Positions 44,139 to 56,017 of a stretch of 64,000 bases of DNA are shown piece by piece. The notes beneath the pieces are model-generated. The model made no database searches and was not told the origin of the DNA. It was given only the letters and a program-made list of their open reading frames with translations. The first letter of the stretch is position 1. The number at the start of each line of letters is the position of its first letter. Source of the stretch: Azorinus chamasolen (lineage: Eukaryota > Mollusca > Bivalvia > Cardiida > Solecurtidae); contig OY755241.1 in the NCBI GenBank assembly GCA_963576725.1, positions 78,728,003 through 78,792,002 on the forward strand, in the 5' to 3' direction. The position numbers and the translations under genes were made by a program.

Positions 44139-45010
44139 TTCAAAAAGTGGAGCTCATAATTGTCTGACCCATTTCACAATTAATTGATTTTGCTATAGTT
44201 ACTTCCCCTTCCCGACTGAGACTTCCATTACACTATCCAGCAAGGTGATGTGCAGACAGCAGGCTTCAGGCACATTCTTTAAATGTCAAGGTCACAATTC
44301 AAGGTCATGTTTACAATTCAAGGTCAATTATTCACTTTTTCTTGTCTGGAAGATAATTCCTACATGGCTTAATGTCATTTGATTGAAACTTCACACATCG
44401 ACAGAGCATGATGAGAGGAAGTGTCATGTATATGGGCCATAACTCTAGCTTCAATACTTTTGGAGTTATTGCCCTTTGTTACATTTTTTTGCAATCAATA
44501 ACTCCAGGACCTGCTCTACAGATGCTATTGGAATGAAATTTCATGTATGGAAAGAGCATGATGAAAGGATTCTAAGAGTTTTGCACAAGTATCATAACTC
44601 TGGCTTCAATAATATTGGAGTTATTCCCTCCCATTTTCTGCAGAGTTATGGGACTTTGAAATTTTTACATGGAAATTTTGTTTGCAGGGTTTCTCCAAAT
44701 CTTTTATTGGATATTCATTAAACTTCACAGGATTGATTAGCATCATGTCTAATTGTTCATATCTTATTCCTTTTCAGGTTTGATTATTTTCTGCAGAGTT
44801 ATGGGACTTTTAAATTTTTTACATGGAAAATTTTGTCCGCAGGGTTTCCCCAAAAATCTTTTATTGGATTTTCCTGAAACTTGATCAGCACCATGCCTAG
44901 TTGTGCATTCTAAGTTTATACCTTTTCCGGTTCTGTGATTTTCTGTAGAGTTATGGGACTTTGGAAAAATTTGTCCACACACTGGGGAGACATCAGTTTT
45001 TGTACCAAAA
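44139..45010 (+). mobile_element. N-family tandem-repeat element, right end unclear
   Basis: Left hairpin GCTCCACTTTTT/AAAAAGTGGAGC. Interior monomers resemble family G (CATAACTCTAGCTTCAATA, TTTTGGAGTTATTGCCC) and change to a second type with CTGCAGAGTTATGGGACTTT three times. GGGGAGACATCAG near 44983 recalls the M-family end. No CTTGTT terminus found. Confidence 0.5.
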
Positions 45011-45225
45011 ACAATTCTAGTTTCATTTGATGATGACTATTTTGACCATGCCATGTATTTGGATGCCCAATTTCCCACTCTCCATTGGTTAGCTACATGA
45101 ACTAGTCAATTTAGTGGCACCATTTTTACAATTTTAAATGATGTAACAACATCACTGACACAGTAGCAAATAGTGTAGACACTGACAAAACGGTTCCTTA
45201 ACCCTTTCCCTGGTCTATATTTAAA

Positions 45226-45460
45226 CCCTTTCCCTGTTCTATGTTTATTCCAAATTTCAGTATACTACTGATTATATTCATGGATAAAATAGTTATAATT
45301 AAATATGAAAGGTGGACTTTTAGAAACTAATTAAACATATGTATCAAATTCCATTGGTAAACAGAGCAGACCCTGATCAGATGGCTCCTATAGGAGCTGT
45401 CTGATCTTGGTCTACTACGTTTGCAAATGTGTGCAAACATGTTTATATGAGGGAAAGGGG
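45226..45460 (+). mobile_element. piggyBac-like hairpin MITE, family 1
   Basis: Starts CCCTTTCCCTGTTC after TTAAA. A duplicated start (TTAACCCTTTCCCTGGTC) lies at 45198. Ends ATGAGGGAAAGGGG without a right TTAA. The inner hairpin AACAGAGCAGACCCTGATCAG is present. 45461-46095 shows nothing recognised. Confidence 0.75.
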
Positions 45461-46095
45461 TATATAGGGTAGGTTACAAATATTACACAGTAACAGCTGC
45501 TTCTAATGGAACATTGTCTAGATAACAGAAATGTGTCTCATATATGCAGTGCAATCAAACATCACTTTCTGGTGTCAAAAATGAACGCTTTCCCTCATAG
45601 ATTATGCCTTTTAACCATTTCTCCATGAAAAAATTACATCATAAATATTAATTTGATAAATATTTTTTATAAAAGCATGTGAAAATAGGAAATTTTTGCT
45701 GAGGCAGAAGTATATTTCCTTTGCATACCTGCTCTATTGTCTGTCACAGATGTATAGTTTTCAGAAAGACTTGCTTTGACAAAGAAAGTCCTCGTGGTTC
45801 TGACAGGTCTATCTGTACACATGACCAGGTTTTGCTATGAAGAGAGTAAAAAACTAAATCATCTGACACTGTAACTATTGTGTATAAACAAATGACAATC
45901 AGTTATATCCTTTGAATGCCTGGTCTATGTCATCGGCTAAATGCTTTGTTTTCAGAAAATTAATGTCTTCTACCTTTACCTTATGTTATATTTGTTACGT
46001 CCGAGTGTAGAACAGCTTGCATCAAGATCAGATGACAGGGCACTTGACATCTTATCTAGATACAAATTGTTGAACCCCTGAAAAATTCCATCATT

Positions 46096-46335
46096 TAAAT
46101 GCCTTTTCACGCATCCACAAACATTGGGTAGACCCAGATCAGATGGCTGGACCTGCTGTCTGATCAGGATCAGAGTGCTCTGTTTACTAGTTGAATTTGA
46201 TAGATCTGTTTCTTTAGTTTCTAAAATGGCTGGCGACAATGTTCCACCTTCCATATTTCATTATTGCTATTTTGGCCATAAATATTTAGTAGGTATTGAA
46301 AGTTTGAGTAAACATAGAACAGGAAAAGGGTTGGT
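46096..46335 (-). mobile_element. piggyBac-like hairpin MITE, family 1, decayed
   Basis: Reverse orientation: CATCCACAAACATTGGGTAGACCCAGATCAG facing the tip side, CACCTTCCATATTTCATTAT, and the end CATAGAACAGGAAAAGGGTT. The left terminus is lost. Confidence 0.6.
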
Positions 46336-46884
46336 TATGCATTGTGTCATATAAGACTCTACAGGATATAGTTGGGCATCCAACTGAGGAAAATGTGTCG
46401 AGCCATGGCATTAAATAGTAGAATTTGGCATGCACTGGATATGTAATGTTTGATGTCTGAGTAATTAGAAACTGCCCCATGCCACCTGAAAATTTGCCCT
46501 TGTTTCTCTTAATTAGGTCAAAGGTCAACTAAGTGCATATTTTATATACATTATTTGAGAAATCATCGTATCTTTATCAATTTTAGGCGTAAAATAACAA
46601 ACATGGTACCAAAATGAAGGATAAACATTGGCCTTTAATTTGCACTTACTTTGTGTAAAATATATTATTTGAATATTCATGAATATTAATGAGAACATAA
46701 AAAATCCAGTAAAAAATCATTAAAATCAACATATAACGATGATACATGATGTCATGTCTTTGTCATTATTGCTATTTAACAAATACAAATTACGTTGAAA
46801 TAAAGGTTAGACAGACTGCTACTGAAAATAAAATGTATGCAGTCATACCAGCTATATATCATGCACACATACGTCTTAACGTAA

Positions 46885-47170
46885 AGTGGGTGGGGTAAAT
46901 GAACACCTAAACAAAACTTCCAGTTCTGTTCAAAGTAACTAATTAATTCACTATATTGTTATGGATATTTTCTTGGTTGGTACAATTAACACCATTGCAA
47001 ACACATGTTAGTGTGTTTCAAGTTACTTTGAAGCACTTGCAGCGAATAGATTTGCATGGGGTAAATGTACACCTAAACAAAAATTTCAGTTCTGTTTAAA
47101 GTAACTAATCAATATATATTTATTGATATTTTCTTGGTTGGTACAATTAACACCATCGCAATCCAGTTAT
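46885..47170. repeat. Two-unit ~165 bp tandem duplication
   Basis: GGGGTAAATG.ACACCTAAACAAA..CAGTTCTGTT.AAAGTAACTAAT and TTTTCTTGGTTGGTACAATTAACACCAT occur twice, starting near 46893 and 47058. 47171-47640 has no assignment. Confidence 0.7.
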
Positions 47171-47639
47171 TGCATGAAACCCTGGCATGTTCCGGCAGAC
47201 ATCTTCAGATAACTTGCAGAAAATACAATTTTGTTTTTCCCAGCCATCATTCAGACTTCAGTGCCTAAAAGTCCAAGATGGTATAGATGTTTTAGTACAA
47301 GCAGTACATCAAAATCTTGGCATTTGACAACTGCCCAGCCTTGCCCCCCTTTCTGGTGGTATCCAAACCATGTATCCACCTCGTCATGAGGGCAGATGGG
47401 ACAATTCATGTCTACGCTTGTCTTGAATGACGATATTCAAATGTATCTGTTATATATGGTATACTGGTATACAACATCAACTCTGTTTTTGTGTCTTCTG
47501 CTTCTTATTTTGTCATGCTTGGCCGCTTTAAAGCAGGCATACTCGCACCATTGTCCAACGTGTAATTTGAAAACCCCCAGGTTAAAACATTGCAAACAGA
47601 AGAAGAGTACATGATAGCTAAAATCTTAACCTGGAAAGT

Positions 47640-50140
47640 TGGGAGCTATCAGTTGATGTTATGGTAGCTTGTTCCAGATGATGTTGACAGCAGAGTGAAA
47701 GAACTCAGGGCTTTTTTCGGTCGATTTTATAGCCGTTTTAAGGCTATATTCCCAATGGCAAAAAGTATTTTTTTCCCAATGTGAAGGAAAAAACCCAATC
47801 AAAAGACTATAATGTAATAAAGAGGCAAAAAAAATTCATATGTCATCCAATTGCCCATTTTTGAGGTCCACGAGGTATTTGTGCATTCTTTGAGTGGAAC
47901 AGAACATCATTTAATGGTGTAAAATGCTAAAAGATTTGTTGCAAAACTTATTTTGATATGTTCTATTTTCCAATGTTGTTAAAATGATACAAAAAAATTC
48001 CCAATGCTAGGGGTACGGGTCATGTTCCCAAATGGACAGAAAAAGCCCTGGAACTATTCCCTCAGGAAATTGGTCCTGCAAAACCTTGGAACGAATCTTA
48101 AGGAATGGTCTCTTGTAGGTGTACCGTCAGGGCGTCAGAAACTATAGAACATCACGGCCTTTACTTGTTTCTGCCTCTGTTTGAGAAAATCGTGTTGAGC
48201 ATGGCACCAACACTGAGCACTTGTTTTGCAATATTGCAAAATTACAAATACGGTAGCTCTACGTTGGACCATCTCCACACGCTTTGCCATGGCCTTGGTG
48301 TGTGGATCCAAAATAAAAGATGTGTACTCAGCCTGCAGACTGATCAAGGGTTTCTAACATGCTTCCTTGGTTGATTTTGGGAGGATCCAAGGTTCCTGCT
48401 TAGAACGGATGTGTATCAATTTGCCTCCTTTATTACCATATCGACTCGGGACAATTTAAAAGACTAGTGTCCCAAGTTATTTTACATTCTTTGTTGTCTT
48501 CCGTTTCATGCTATGGACAGTATAACTGGTCTCTATGTGTGTCTTGTTGGTGATAAGCAGGACCTAGCACTTTTCTGCATTGAACACAGTCTCTTCCCTG
48601 TTCTACAGACTGCCGATGCCATTCTGGAAGACGTCTGTATCTTCTATTGACTCGGCACAAAAGTGAGGCGTCAGCATGAAGAGTGTGGTCTGTTAGGTCA
48701 TCATTGCATGCGCGGGAAAGGAAAGGACTGAGAACAGCACATTGATGAACACCGGATGCTATCGGTACTGACTCAGAGGAAACACCTTCCAGCGTGACTT
48801 GTTGGCTGTTGGATACAATCAAGCATTTTGCAATACACATCATATTGTTGGAACTAAAGCAGAAGGTGTGCCTTAAGACACTTGGTCAAACGTTTGCGTC
48901 AATCTGATATGACTGGTCCAGACCTGACACAAGGTCATTGACCATGTTGATTAGTTATGTCTCACAGAAGTGCTGCTTCCTGAGTCCATGCTGGCATGGG
49001 TTGATGATGGAATGGTAAAATCAGGTTACTGTGTATGATGTATTCCAGAATCTTACATATGACAGAATTTAGGGACACAGACCAATAGCTTGAATGGGGT
49101 TAGTCTTGACCATTGTCTTGTATATAGGATTAACATGAAATCTTCCAATCACTGGGGACTTCATCCTGGTTGTAAGGCCTGGAAGATCAGAACAAGAGCA
49201 GGCGCCAGTGAATGTGCCATCTCTTTCAAGAACCTTTATAAGATGATGTCTGGACAGTTAGCTTTGTGGAGATTAAGGGCATTAAGAAGCTTGCAGATAC
49301 CATTTATCGTGACATGAATAGGAAGGGCATTCGAATAAGGATACTCTCAAACGACACACATGAGAGATAGGTCCTCATGTGTAAAGACAGATAACTACTG
49401 GTTCAGTATTTTAACTTTGATTTGTGTATAAACATTGTTAATGTCATCATTCTTCAGTGGTGTTATTCCCGAGCTTTCACATTCCTTGCCTTGCTCCTAA
49501 CAAAAGTGTAAAGCTTCTTACAGCTGGTATCCTGTCACTAAGTCAATCACATACCAATCATGAGCTTGAACTTGCACTTCTTTGCAAGTTTTCTGTAGCC
49601 CCTTGTATATGCGCCAGTCCTTCTGTACCTTGGTCCTCAGCACTTCTGTACGCACATTTTTTCTTTCGTGAGAAATGGCGGGTGATTGAGTTGAACCGTG
49701 GCTGGCTGAACCTGATGGATGTCAACTTAGAAGGGACCACTGAATATTTCACAGAGTATGGATACGTGAAGGGACTGATTTTCCAAGTGTGCTGCAAACC
49801 CAGCCATTTTGATGGCCATAGAACATAAGTTAACCTCTTTCGACGGGTGGACAAGATATAGGGTATTTTCCTTCGTCAAGGAAAGATATGTTTGTCAGTA
49901 CCATGACATACTCACTTATTGCAGGTATTGAGGTATATCTGATAATTAGTGATTGTTTGTGGCAATAACATATAGATTGTTGTCATCACGGATATTGAAG
50001 GTTACTCATAGCCAGCGGCACTGAATATGCCTATGAGTTCATTGTTGAGTTAGAGTGGGTACCTATGGCCAGTAAATGGCCAATCAATATCCGGGATATT
50101 CATGTCCCCACAAATGTAGAAAGGGTTTTGTCATGGGTAC
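47640..50140 (-). pseudogene. LINE (APE-type non-LTR retrotransposon) relic, EN + RT
   Basis: Conserved blocks appear in order on the minus strand, in shifting frames with stops. Endonuclease C-terminal part: GDMNIPDIDW near 50110. Linker: RKKKCAYRSAEDQG near 49670. Reverse transcriptase: APALVLIFQA, VPSDWK and VICKILEYIIHS (49240-49030), QHGLRKQHFCET (about 48970), SSESVPIASGVHQ and LHADASLL (about 48790-48660; the latter replaces the usual F/YADD). C-terminal part: LDPHTKAMAKRVEMVQRRA (48310-48250) and FFHSAVNIIWNKLP near 47675. The style is CR1/Jockey-like; the clade is not certain. Clearly inactive. A 345 bp CAGGG-type element interrupts it. Confidence 0.8.
47706..48050. mobile_element. 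CAGGG-type (hAT5-like) MITE inside the LINE relic
   Basis: Ends CAGGGCTTTTTTCGGTC and GGACAGAAAAAGCCCTG. GAACT on both sides (47701-47705, 48051-48055). Removing it restores a continuous LINE C-terminal reading, which confirms the boundaries. CCCAATG recurs internally. Same class as 7297-9221. Confidence 0.8.
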
Positions 50141-50802
50141 TGCTGGTGTAGGTAAAATATTTCAATTCATTATATAAAAACATCGCCATACTCACCAGGA
50201 GCTATGGTGTTTCAATCGCTAATGATACAGACAGCTAATATTAGACATAGAGTACAATAAAACATACCAATATTACACTGAGATTATTGCAATAAGAGAC
50301 TTATCTTCTGGCGTTTCATTATCATCTCTAAATGATACATCTGCGTGAAGAGGTACTATAATTTGCACAGATTTGCATCAAAGTTATATACATAAAGTAT
50401 GATAATGTACCGTACATGTATTTAAAACGATATTTTCCGAACTTGCAATCATCACAGGTCACTCAAAACTTCCTGAAATGCGCCATAAATATTTCTATAC
50501 TTACTGTGGAGACATTGCTAAGAAATTAAATGCAAAACAATATTGAAATTGTCAAAATTACGGCTTTGTTATACTATTATAGAGATTTTATTACATTTTT
50601 GCACTCATTTGACCTTTGACCTAGTTTCTGACCTTCAAAGAAGGTTTTGGCAGTGGCATGGGCCAAAACCATAAATGATTAGTATCTGGCAACACAATTA
50701 TGGTATTCAAACATTTCTACTAAAAAATGCCATGGACCTCGAAAAATAAGCCACTTTTTACACCTCGGATGCCCAACTAATAAGCAAAAATGCTCACATA
50801 CA

Positions 50803-50875
50803 GTAAAATGCCGCTAATGCAACCACCTACAAACAATTGATAACAGGTTGTTTAGTGTTTGTAGAGCAGCTTATA
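50803..50875 (+). mobile_element. TACAGT-type MITE fragment
   Basis: TACAGTAAAATGCCGCTAATG starts a CAGT/TA-type end, followed by CAACCACCTAC..GTAGAGCAGC. It is interrupted by the family 1 MITE at 50880. Confidence 0.45.
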
Positions 50876-50879
50876 TTAA

Positions 50880-51129
50880 CCCTTTCCCTGTTCTATGTTT
50901 ATTCCAAATTTCAATAGCTGCTGAATATTCATAGAAAAAATAGTTACAACGAAATATAGAAGGTTACAGAACAACATTGTAGCATGATTTTAGTAGGTTA
51001 AGAAACAGATCTTTCAGATTCCATTAACAAACAGAGCAGACCCTGATCAGACGACTCCTATAGGTGCCGTCTGATTTGGGTCTACTCTGTTTGCAAATGC
51101 ATCAAAACATGTTTATATGAGGGAAAGGG
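50880..51129 (+). mobile_element. piggyBac-like hairpin MITE, family 1 (intact)
   Basis: TTAA at 50876-50879 and 51130-51133. Termini CCCTTTCCCTGTTC and ATGAGGGAAAGGG. Hairpin AACAGAGCAGACCCTGATCAG facing CTGATTTGGGTCTACTCTGTT. 250 bp. Confidence 0.85.
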
Positions 51130-51205
51130 TTAATCAAGATTGGCCATGAGTGTTGAACTATAGAGTAAATTCAGTATGAATGGCTTATACTCAATAGATG
51201 ATTTT

Positions 51206-51775
51206 GAATGTCAAACAGTGCAGACCCTGATCAGAGAGCTCCTCTTAAACTTAAGAAGCCCTCTGATCTAGGTCTACACTGTTTGCAAATATCAGTGCAT
51301 GCGTGTCCTAGCTGCGCATGCATACGGTTTTCAGAGTGTTTAAATCTTTACAGTATACATAATGTAACATAAAATATCTATATACAGATGGGGTAATGTA
51401 CATGACTGTGATAATGTTTGGCTAATATGATCAATATTGTATAATTGTTTGGAAACTTGACCTATTGTTTGGTATAAGTCCAGGAAATGAAACATTGATG
51501 GGGCAATATCATCCATTAGTTGATGATGTCCTTTAGGCAGCTTAGAACTATAATAGGGTCGTGCAGTGATGTACAGGAAAAAACCTTGCTAATTCAAAGC
51601 TTTAATAAAGAAGAATTTGAGAACTTTTTAGGCAGATGGATGCTAATTAACCTTTTCAACCCGGGACACACCAACATTATCATTTGCAAACAGTGTAGAC
51701 CCAGATCAGAGGGCTCCTCTAGATCAGAGGGCTCCTAGAGGAGCCCTCTGATCAGGGTCTGCACTGTTTGTCATT
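51206..51775. mobile_element. Two hairpin MITE cores of the GAGGGCTCC type
   Basis: 51213-51290: CAAACAGTGCAGACCCTGATC facing GATCTAGGTCTACACTGTTTG. 51683-51770: CAAACAGTGTAGACCCAGATC facing GATCAGGGTCTGCACTGTTTG, with a local duplication of AGATCAGAGGGCTCCTCT; TTAACCTTTTCAACCC precedes it at 51648. The DNA between is unassigned, as is 51776-52021. Confidence 0.65.
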
Positions 51776-52021
51776 CAACCCCTCCCAACAAGTTTGTAAT
51801 ATGCAGATCTGATTCTACAGTTTTGCTTTGACCACAGGTTTTTTTGTTCATAACCATTATAAAATTATTTAATATTCAAGATGTCATTTATGTATAATTT
51901 CATGGAGTACAGGGTTAAACAGTTGCTATAGTTTTTATTGTAATCATGTTTGCAAACAGCTTTGAGATACCTTTAAGGTATCACAATCCAAATTCCTTGA
52001 CATTTTAACTGTATTTTTTTT

Positions 52022-53822
52022 AGCTCACCAGAGCACAAAGTGCTCAGGGTGAACTTTTGTGATCGCCTGATGTCCGTCGTCGTGCGGTGTGCGTCGTCCC
52101 GCGTCAACGATTTGAACCTTTAAAAATCTTCTCTGAATCTACAGGGTTCTCAGCTTTCATCTTTGGTACATAGCATCACCTATAGGTCCTCTACAAAAGT
52201 TATATAAATTATGCCCCTGGGGTCAAAATTGGCCCGCCCCAGGAGTGGGAAGTTTTCAATAGAAACATATAGTAAAACTTTGAAAATCTTCTCCTCTGAA
52301 ACCAGAAGTTTCTCAGCTTTCATATTTGGCACATAGCATCGTGTTCAGGTCCTCTACAAAAGTTATATAAATTATGACCCTGGGGTCAAAATTGGCCCCG
52401 CCCCAGAGGTGGGCAGTTTTCAATAGAAACAAATAGTGAAATCTTTGAAAATCTTCTCCTCTGAAACTGGAAGGCTCTTAGCTTTCATATTTGGCACAGA
52501 GCATCATGTTCAGGTCCTCTACAAAATATATATAAATTATGGCCCTGGGGTCAAAATTGTCCCTGCCCCAGGGTGGGCAGTTTTCAATAGAAACAAATAG
52601 TGAAATCTTTGAAAATCTTCTCCTCTGAAACTGGAAGGCGCTCAGCTTTCATATTTGGCACAGAGCATCATGTTCATGTCCTCTACAAAAGTTATATAAA
52701 TTATACCCCTGGGGTCAAAATTGGCACCGCGCCAGGGGTGGGCAGTTTTCAATAGAAACATATAGTAAACCTTTGAAAATCTTCTCCTTTGAAACCAGAA
52801 GGTTCCCAGCTTTCATATTTGGCACATAGCATTATGTTCAGGTCCTCTACAAAAAGTATGTAAATTATGACCCTGGGGTCAAAATTGGCCCCACCCCAGG
52901 GGTGGGCAGTTTTCAACAGAAACAAATAGTGAAAATTTTGAAAATCTTCTTCTTTCAATCTGGAAAGTTCTCAGCTTTCATGTTTGGCACATAGCATCAT
53001 GTATAGCTCCTCTACAAAAGTTATATGAATTATGGCCCTGGGGTCAAAATTGGCCCCGCCCCAGGGGTGGGTAGTTTTCAGTAGAAACATATAGAGAAAA
53101 CTTTGAAAATCTTCTCCTCTGAAACTGGAAGGTTCTCAGCTTTCATATTTGGCACATAGCATCATGTTTAGTTCCTCTACAAAATTATATAAATTATGGC
53201 CTTGGGGTCAAAATTAGCCCCGCCCCAGGGGTGGGCAGTTTTCAATAGAAACAAATAGTGAAATCTTTGAAAATCTTCTCTTCTGAAACTGGAAGGCGCT
53301 CAGCTTTCATATTTGGCACAGAGCATCATGTTCAGGTCCTCTACAAAAGTTGTATTAATGATGGCCCCGGGGTCAAAATTGTCCCCGCCCCAGGGATGGG
53401 CAGTTTTCAATGGAAACAAATAGTGAAAATTTTGACAATCTTTTTCTCTGAATCTGGAAAGTTCTTAGCTTTCATATTTGGCGCATAGCATCATGTATAG
53501 GTCCTTTACAAAAGTTATATGAATTATGGGTCTGGGGTCAAAATTGGCCCTGCCCCAGGGGTGGGTATTGATTTCAGTAGAAACATATAGAGAAAACTTT
53601 GAAAATCTTCTTCTCTGAAACTGAAAGGTTCTCAGCTTTCATATTTAGCTCATAGCATCATGTTCAAGTCCTCTATAAAAGTTATATAAATTATGCCCCT
53701 GGGGTCAAAATTGGCCCGCCCCAGGGCCGGCTAGTTTTCTATAGAAACATATTGTGAAAACTTTGAAAATCTTCTTTTCTGATTGTCTGGTGAGCGCTTC
53801 AGGGCCATTCTGGCCCTCTTGT
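52022..53822 (+). mobile_element. S-family tandem-repeat element S6
   Basis: Complete copy after a long T-run: left hairpin, CGTCGTCGTGCGG tract, about ten ~164 bp monomers, TCTGGTGAGC, hairpin AGGGCCATTCTGGCCCT, terminus CTCTTGTTT. Small open frames on both strands are translations of monomers. Confidence 0.85.
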
Positions 53823-53884
53823 TTGGGTGTGTTTTTAAGTTTTAAATTTTGAACCAGGATAGCTAAGGGAGAGCTTTCCAATTG

Positions 53885-54020
53885 ACCTTTAACGCCCTAT
53901 TTTTCATTTTCGGCAGGGGGCTTTGCCCCCTGTGACCCCATCGGGGACCTACAGTGGCCCCCAAACCCCGCGCCGAAATATTTCCTCCCCTTAGCTCATA
54001 GGTCAATCACACCCCTGCCC
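53885..54020. repeat. GC-rich inverted-repeat block
   Basis: ATTGACCTTTAACGCCC and the distant ATAGGTCAAT are partly inverted. Inside are GCAGGGGGCTTTGCCCCCTG (perfect hairpin) and CGGGGACC..CCCCGCGCCG. It looks like a mobile-element end, but no family is assigned. Confidence 0.4.
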
Positions 54021-54039
54021 TAGGCCTTTTTACTATAAA

Positions 54040-54510
54040 TGATAGACTCCCTTACCAAAATATATCCATCGGGTGGGGTGTTGATATATTATATAGTACT
54101 ATGACCCACAGGCCATTTAACTATAAATTATAGTGAATCCCTTGCCAAAATACATCCACCGGGGGTCGATATATTATATAGTACTATGACCCCCGTCACA
54201 TTTTACTAGAAAATATACCGACTCCCTTGCTAAAATACATCCACGATGGGGGTATATATATTATTTAGTACTACATATATGATTCCATGCCATTTTACTA
54301 TCAAATAATGTGACTCTCTTGCCAAAATGCATCCACAATGGGAGAGATCGATATATCATATAGTACTATGACCCCATGTTATTTTACAAAAAAATATAGT
54401 GACTCCCTTGCCAAAATACATCCACCAGGGAGGGGCTATCGTGGATGTATTTTTGCAAGGGAGTCACTATATTTTTTAGTGAAATGACAGGGGGTTATAC
54501 TACTGAAATA
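54040..54510. repeat. ~88 bp tandem array ending in an inverted unit
   Basis: GACTCCCTTGCCAAAATACATCCAC recurs about every 84-92 bases (near 54046, 54128, 54211, 54303, 54393), with TATATTATATAGTACTATGACCCC between. The last unit (54432-54500) is inverted: GTGGATGTATTTTTGCAAGG..GTGAAATGACAGGGGG. Confidence 0.75.
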
Positions 54511-54600
54511 TATATATTATAACATCTAATAGATTAACATCTAATAGATGGACAGACAGACAATGGGTGTCATACCATAATACAGCCTATGGGGTGTATA

Positions 54601-55306
54601 ACAAGAGCTCCATGTGTCCGAGAATTATACACCTGAAGTATCACTGTATGTGCTGTCGTAACGTGCACAAAGTAATATGGAAGGGGGCTCAATGTTATAA
54701 ACTTATTAAGCGAACAATGTTTTTTGAGTTGATGGTCACTGTGACCTTGAGCATCTACCGCCTGACCTCAAAGTCAATAGCGCTCATCTACTTGCCATGA
54801 CCAACCACTCTACTAAGTATAAAGAAAGCACATTTAAAGGCATCAAGTTATTGAGCGTACAAGAGTTTGAGTTAAAAGTCACTGTGACCTTGACCTTTAA
54901 ACGACTGACCTCAAAATCAATAGGTCATCTACTAGCCATGACCAACCTTCCTACTAAGTATGAAGACAACACACCTATTACTTATCAAGTTATCAAACAG
55001 ACAAGATTTTTGAATTGAAGGTCACTGTGACCTTGACCTTTGACCAACTGACTTCAAAATCGATAGGAGTCACCTACTAGCCATGACAAACTTTCCTATT
55101 AAGTATGAAGACAGCACACTGAATACATATAAAGTTATTAAGTTGACAAGATTTTTTAGTTCAAGTTGACCTTGACCTTTGACCCTAATGGCCATGACCA
55201 ACCTTTAAGTATGAAGACAGCAGCAGACAAAGATGTGGCTAAAGGACGGACAGACTGACGGATGAGCTCCATACCATAATAAGACCGAAGTTACCTTCAG
55301 GCATAT
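54601..55306 (-). mobile_element. K-family tandem-repeat element
   Basis: In reverse orientation its right terminus is GGAGCTCTTGTT (rc of 54601-54612). Its left end has TGCCTGAAGGTAACTTCGG and a GTCAGTCTGTCCGTCC tract (55240-55305). About four ~150 bp monomers contain GGTCACTGTGACCTTGACC (54733, 55020), CGCCTGACCTCAAA and CTAGCCATGACCAAC. Confidence 0.65.
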
Positions 55307-55421
55307 AAAAAGGCAAAAAGAAAATATGAAAATCCTTTCATCAATAAGATTTTATTACCCTTGAGTTTAATGCTTCTTATTGATTTTCACTCAAATAAGT
55401 TAACATCTTAAAAAGTTTTAA

Positions 55422-55681
55422 CTCTTTCCCCAGGGAGCATTAATTTGAGAAGTTACTACTGTATTATTATTATTATGACATGAACTGAATTTTTATGCAT
55501 GTAATTAGTACTAATTACATGTTACTATGACATTTTTGCTGTGACAAACCTCAGAATCATTTAGATTTATATTAGTCCATAAGCAAACTGGGCAGACTGA
55601 TTAGACAGATCTTATAGGAGCTATCAGATCTGGGTCTGCTCTGTCTGCAAAGGTTCCGAAAAAGTTCTATGGGGGAAAGGA
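55422..55681. mobile_element. TTAA-flanked hairpin MITE, diverged
   Basis: TTAA at 55418-55421 and 55682-55685. Ends CTCTTTCCCCAGGG and ATGGGGGAAAGGA. Core GCAAACTGGGCAGACTGATTAG facing TCAGATCTGGGTCTGCTCTG. About 260 bp. Confidence 0.65.
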
Positions 55682-55751
55682 TTAAAGTAATAATTCAAAG
55701 GAGAAGCAGCAGTTGGCTGTCAATGAAAATAACTTCATAAGGGACTATTAA

Positions 55752-55972
55752 CTCATTCCCTCCTAGGTTATTTTTAGACCCAGCCTGTTTGAATACATCT
55801 ACCGAAAAGGAGCATTAAGCATAGAAATGGAGAGTGTTAGAATTGTGTATCTTTGAAACTATTATGATAAATAGAGCATTTGCTCCAATGGAGCAAATGC
55901 TCTATTTATCACAATAGTTTCAAAATTTGTCTTTTACAGAGGCGACAAAATGTGCCACTAGGAGGGAATGTG
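55752..55972. mobile_element. TTAA-flanked hairpin MITE, family 2 (intact)
   Basis: TTAA at 55748-55751 and 55973-55976. Ends CTCATTCCCTCCTAG and CTAGGAGGGAATGTG. The hairpin AAATAGAGCATTTGCTCC faces GGAGCAAATGCTCTATTT with only two unpaired bases. 221 bp. Confidence 0.85.
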
Positions 55973-56017
55973 TTAAAATGTTTGGCAGGATTCAAGTTCA
56001 TGTATTTCTGGTGGTGG

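Larger units (their letters stand above)
46371..50777. mobile_element. Second long-inverted-repeat element carrying a LINE relic
   Basis: Ends GTTGGGCATCC (46371) and GGATGCCCAAC (to 50777), both next to TA. Matching continues inward with decay: CCATGGCATTAAATAGTAGAA faces TTCTACTAAAAAATGCCATGG, and GCCCCATGCCAC faces GTGGCATGGGCC. AGGTCAAAGGTCA occurs near both ends. The interior of the left arm (TATTTGAATATTCATGAATATTAATGAG) recalls the sub-repeat of the 23 kb composite. No transposase is recognised. Confidence 0.6.

Noticed and set aside
45753..45806. Possible plus-strand exon (RLALTKKVLVVLTG between AG and GT)
   Set aside because: Only 14 codons, a weak donor and no partner exon in phase.
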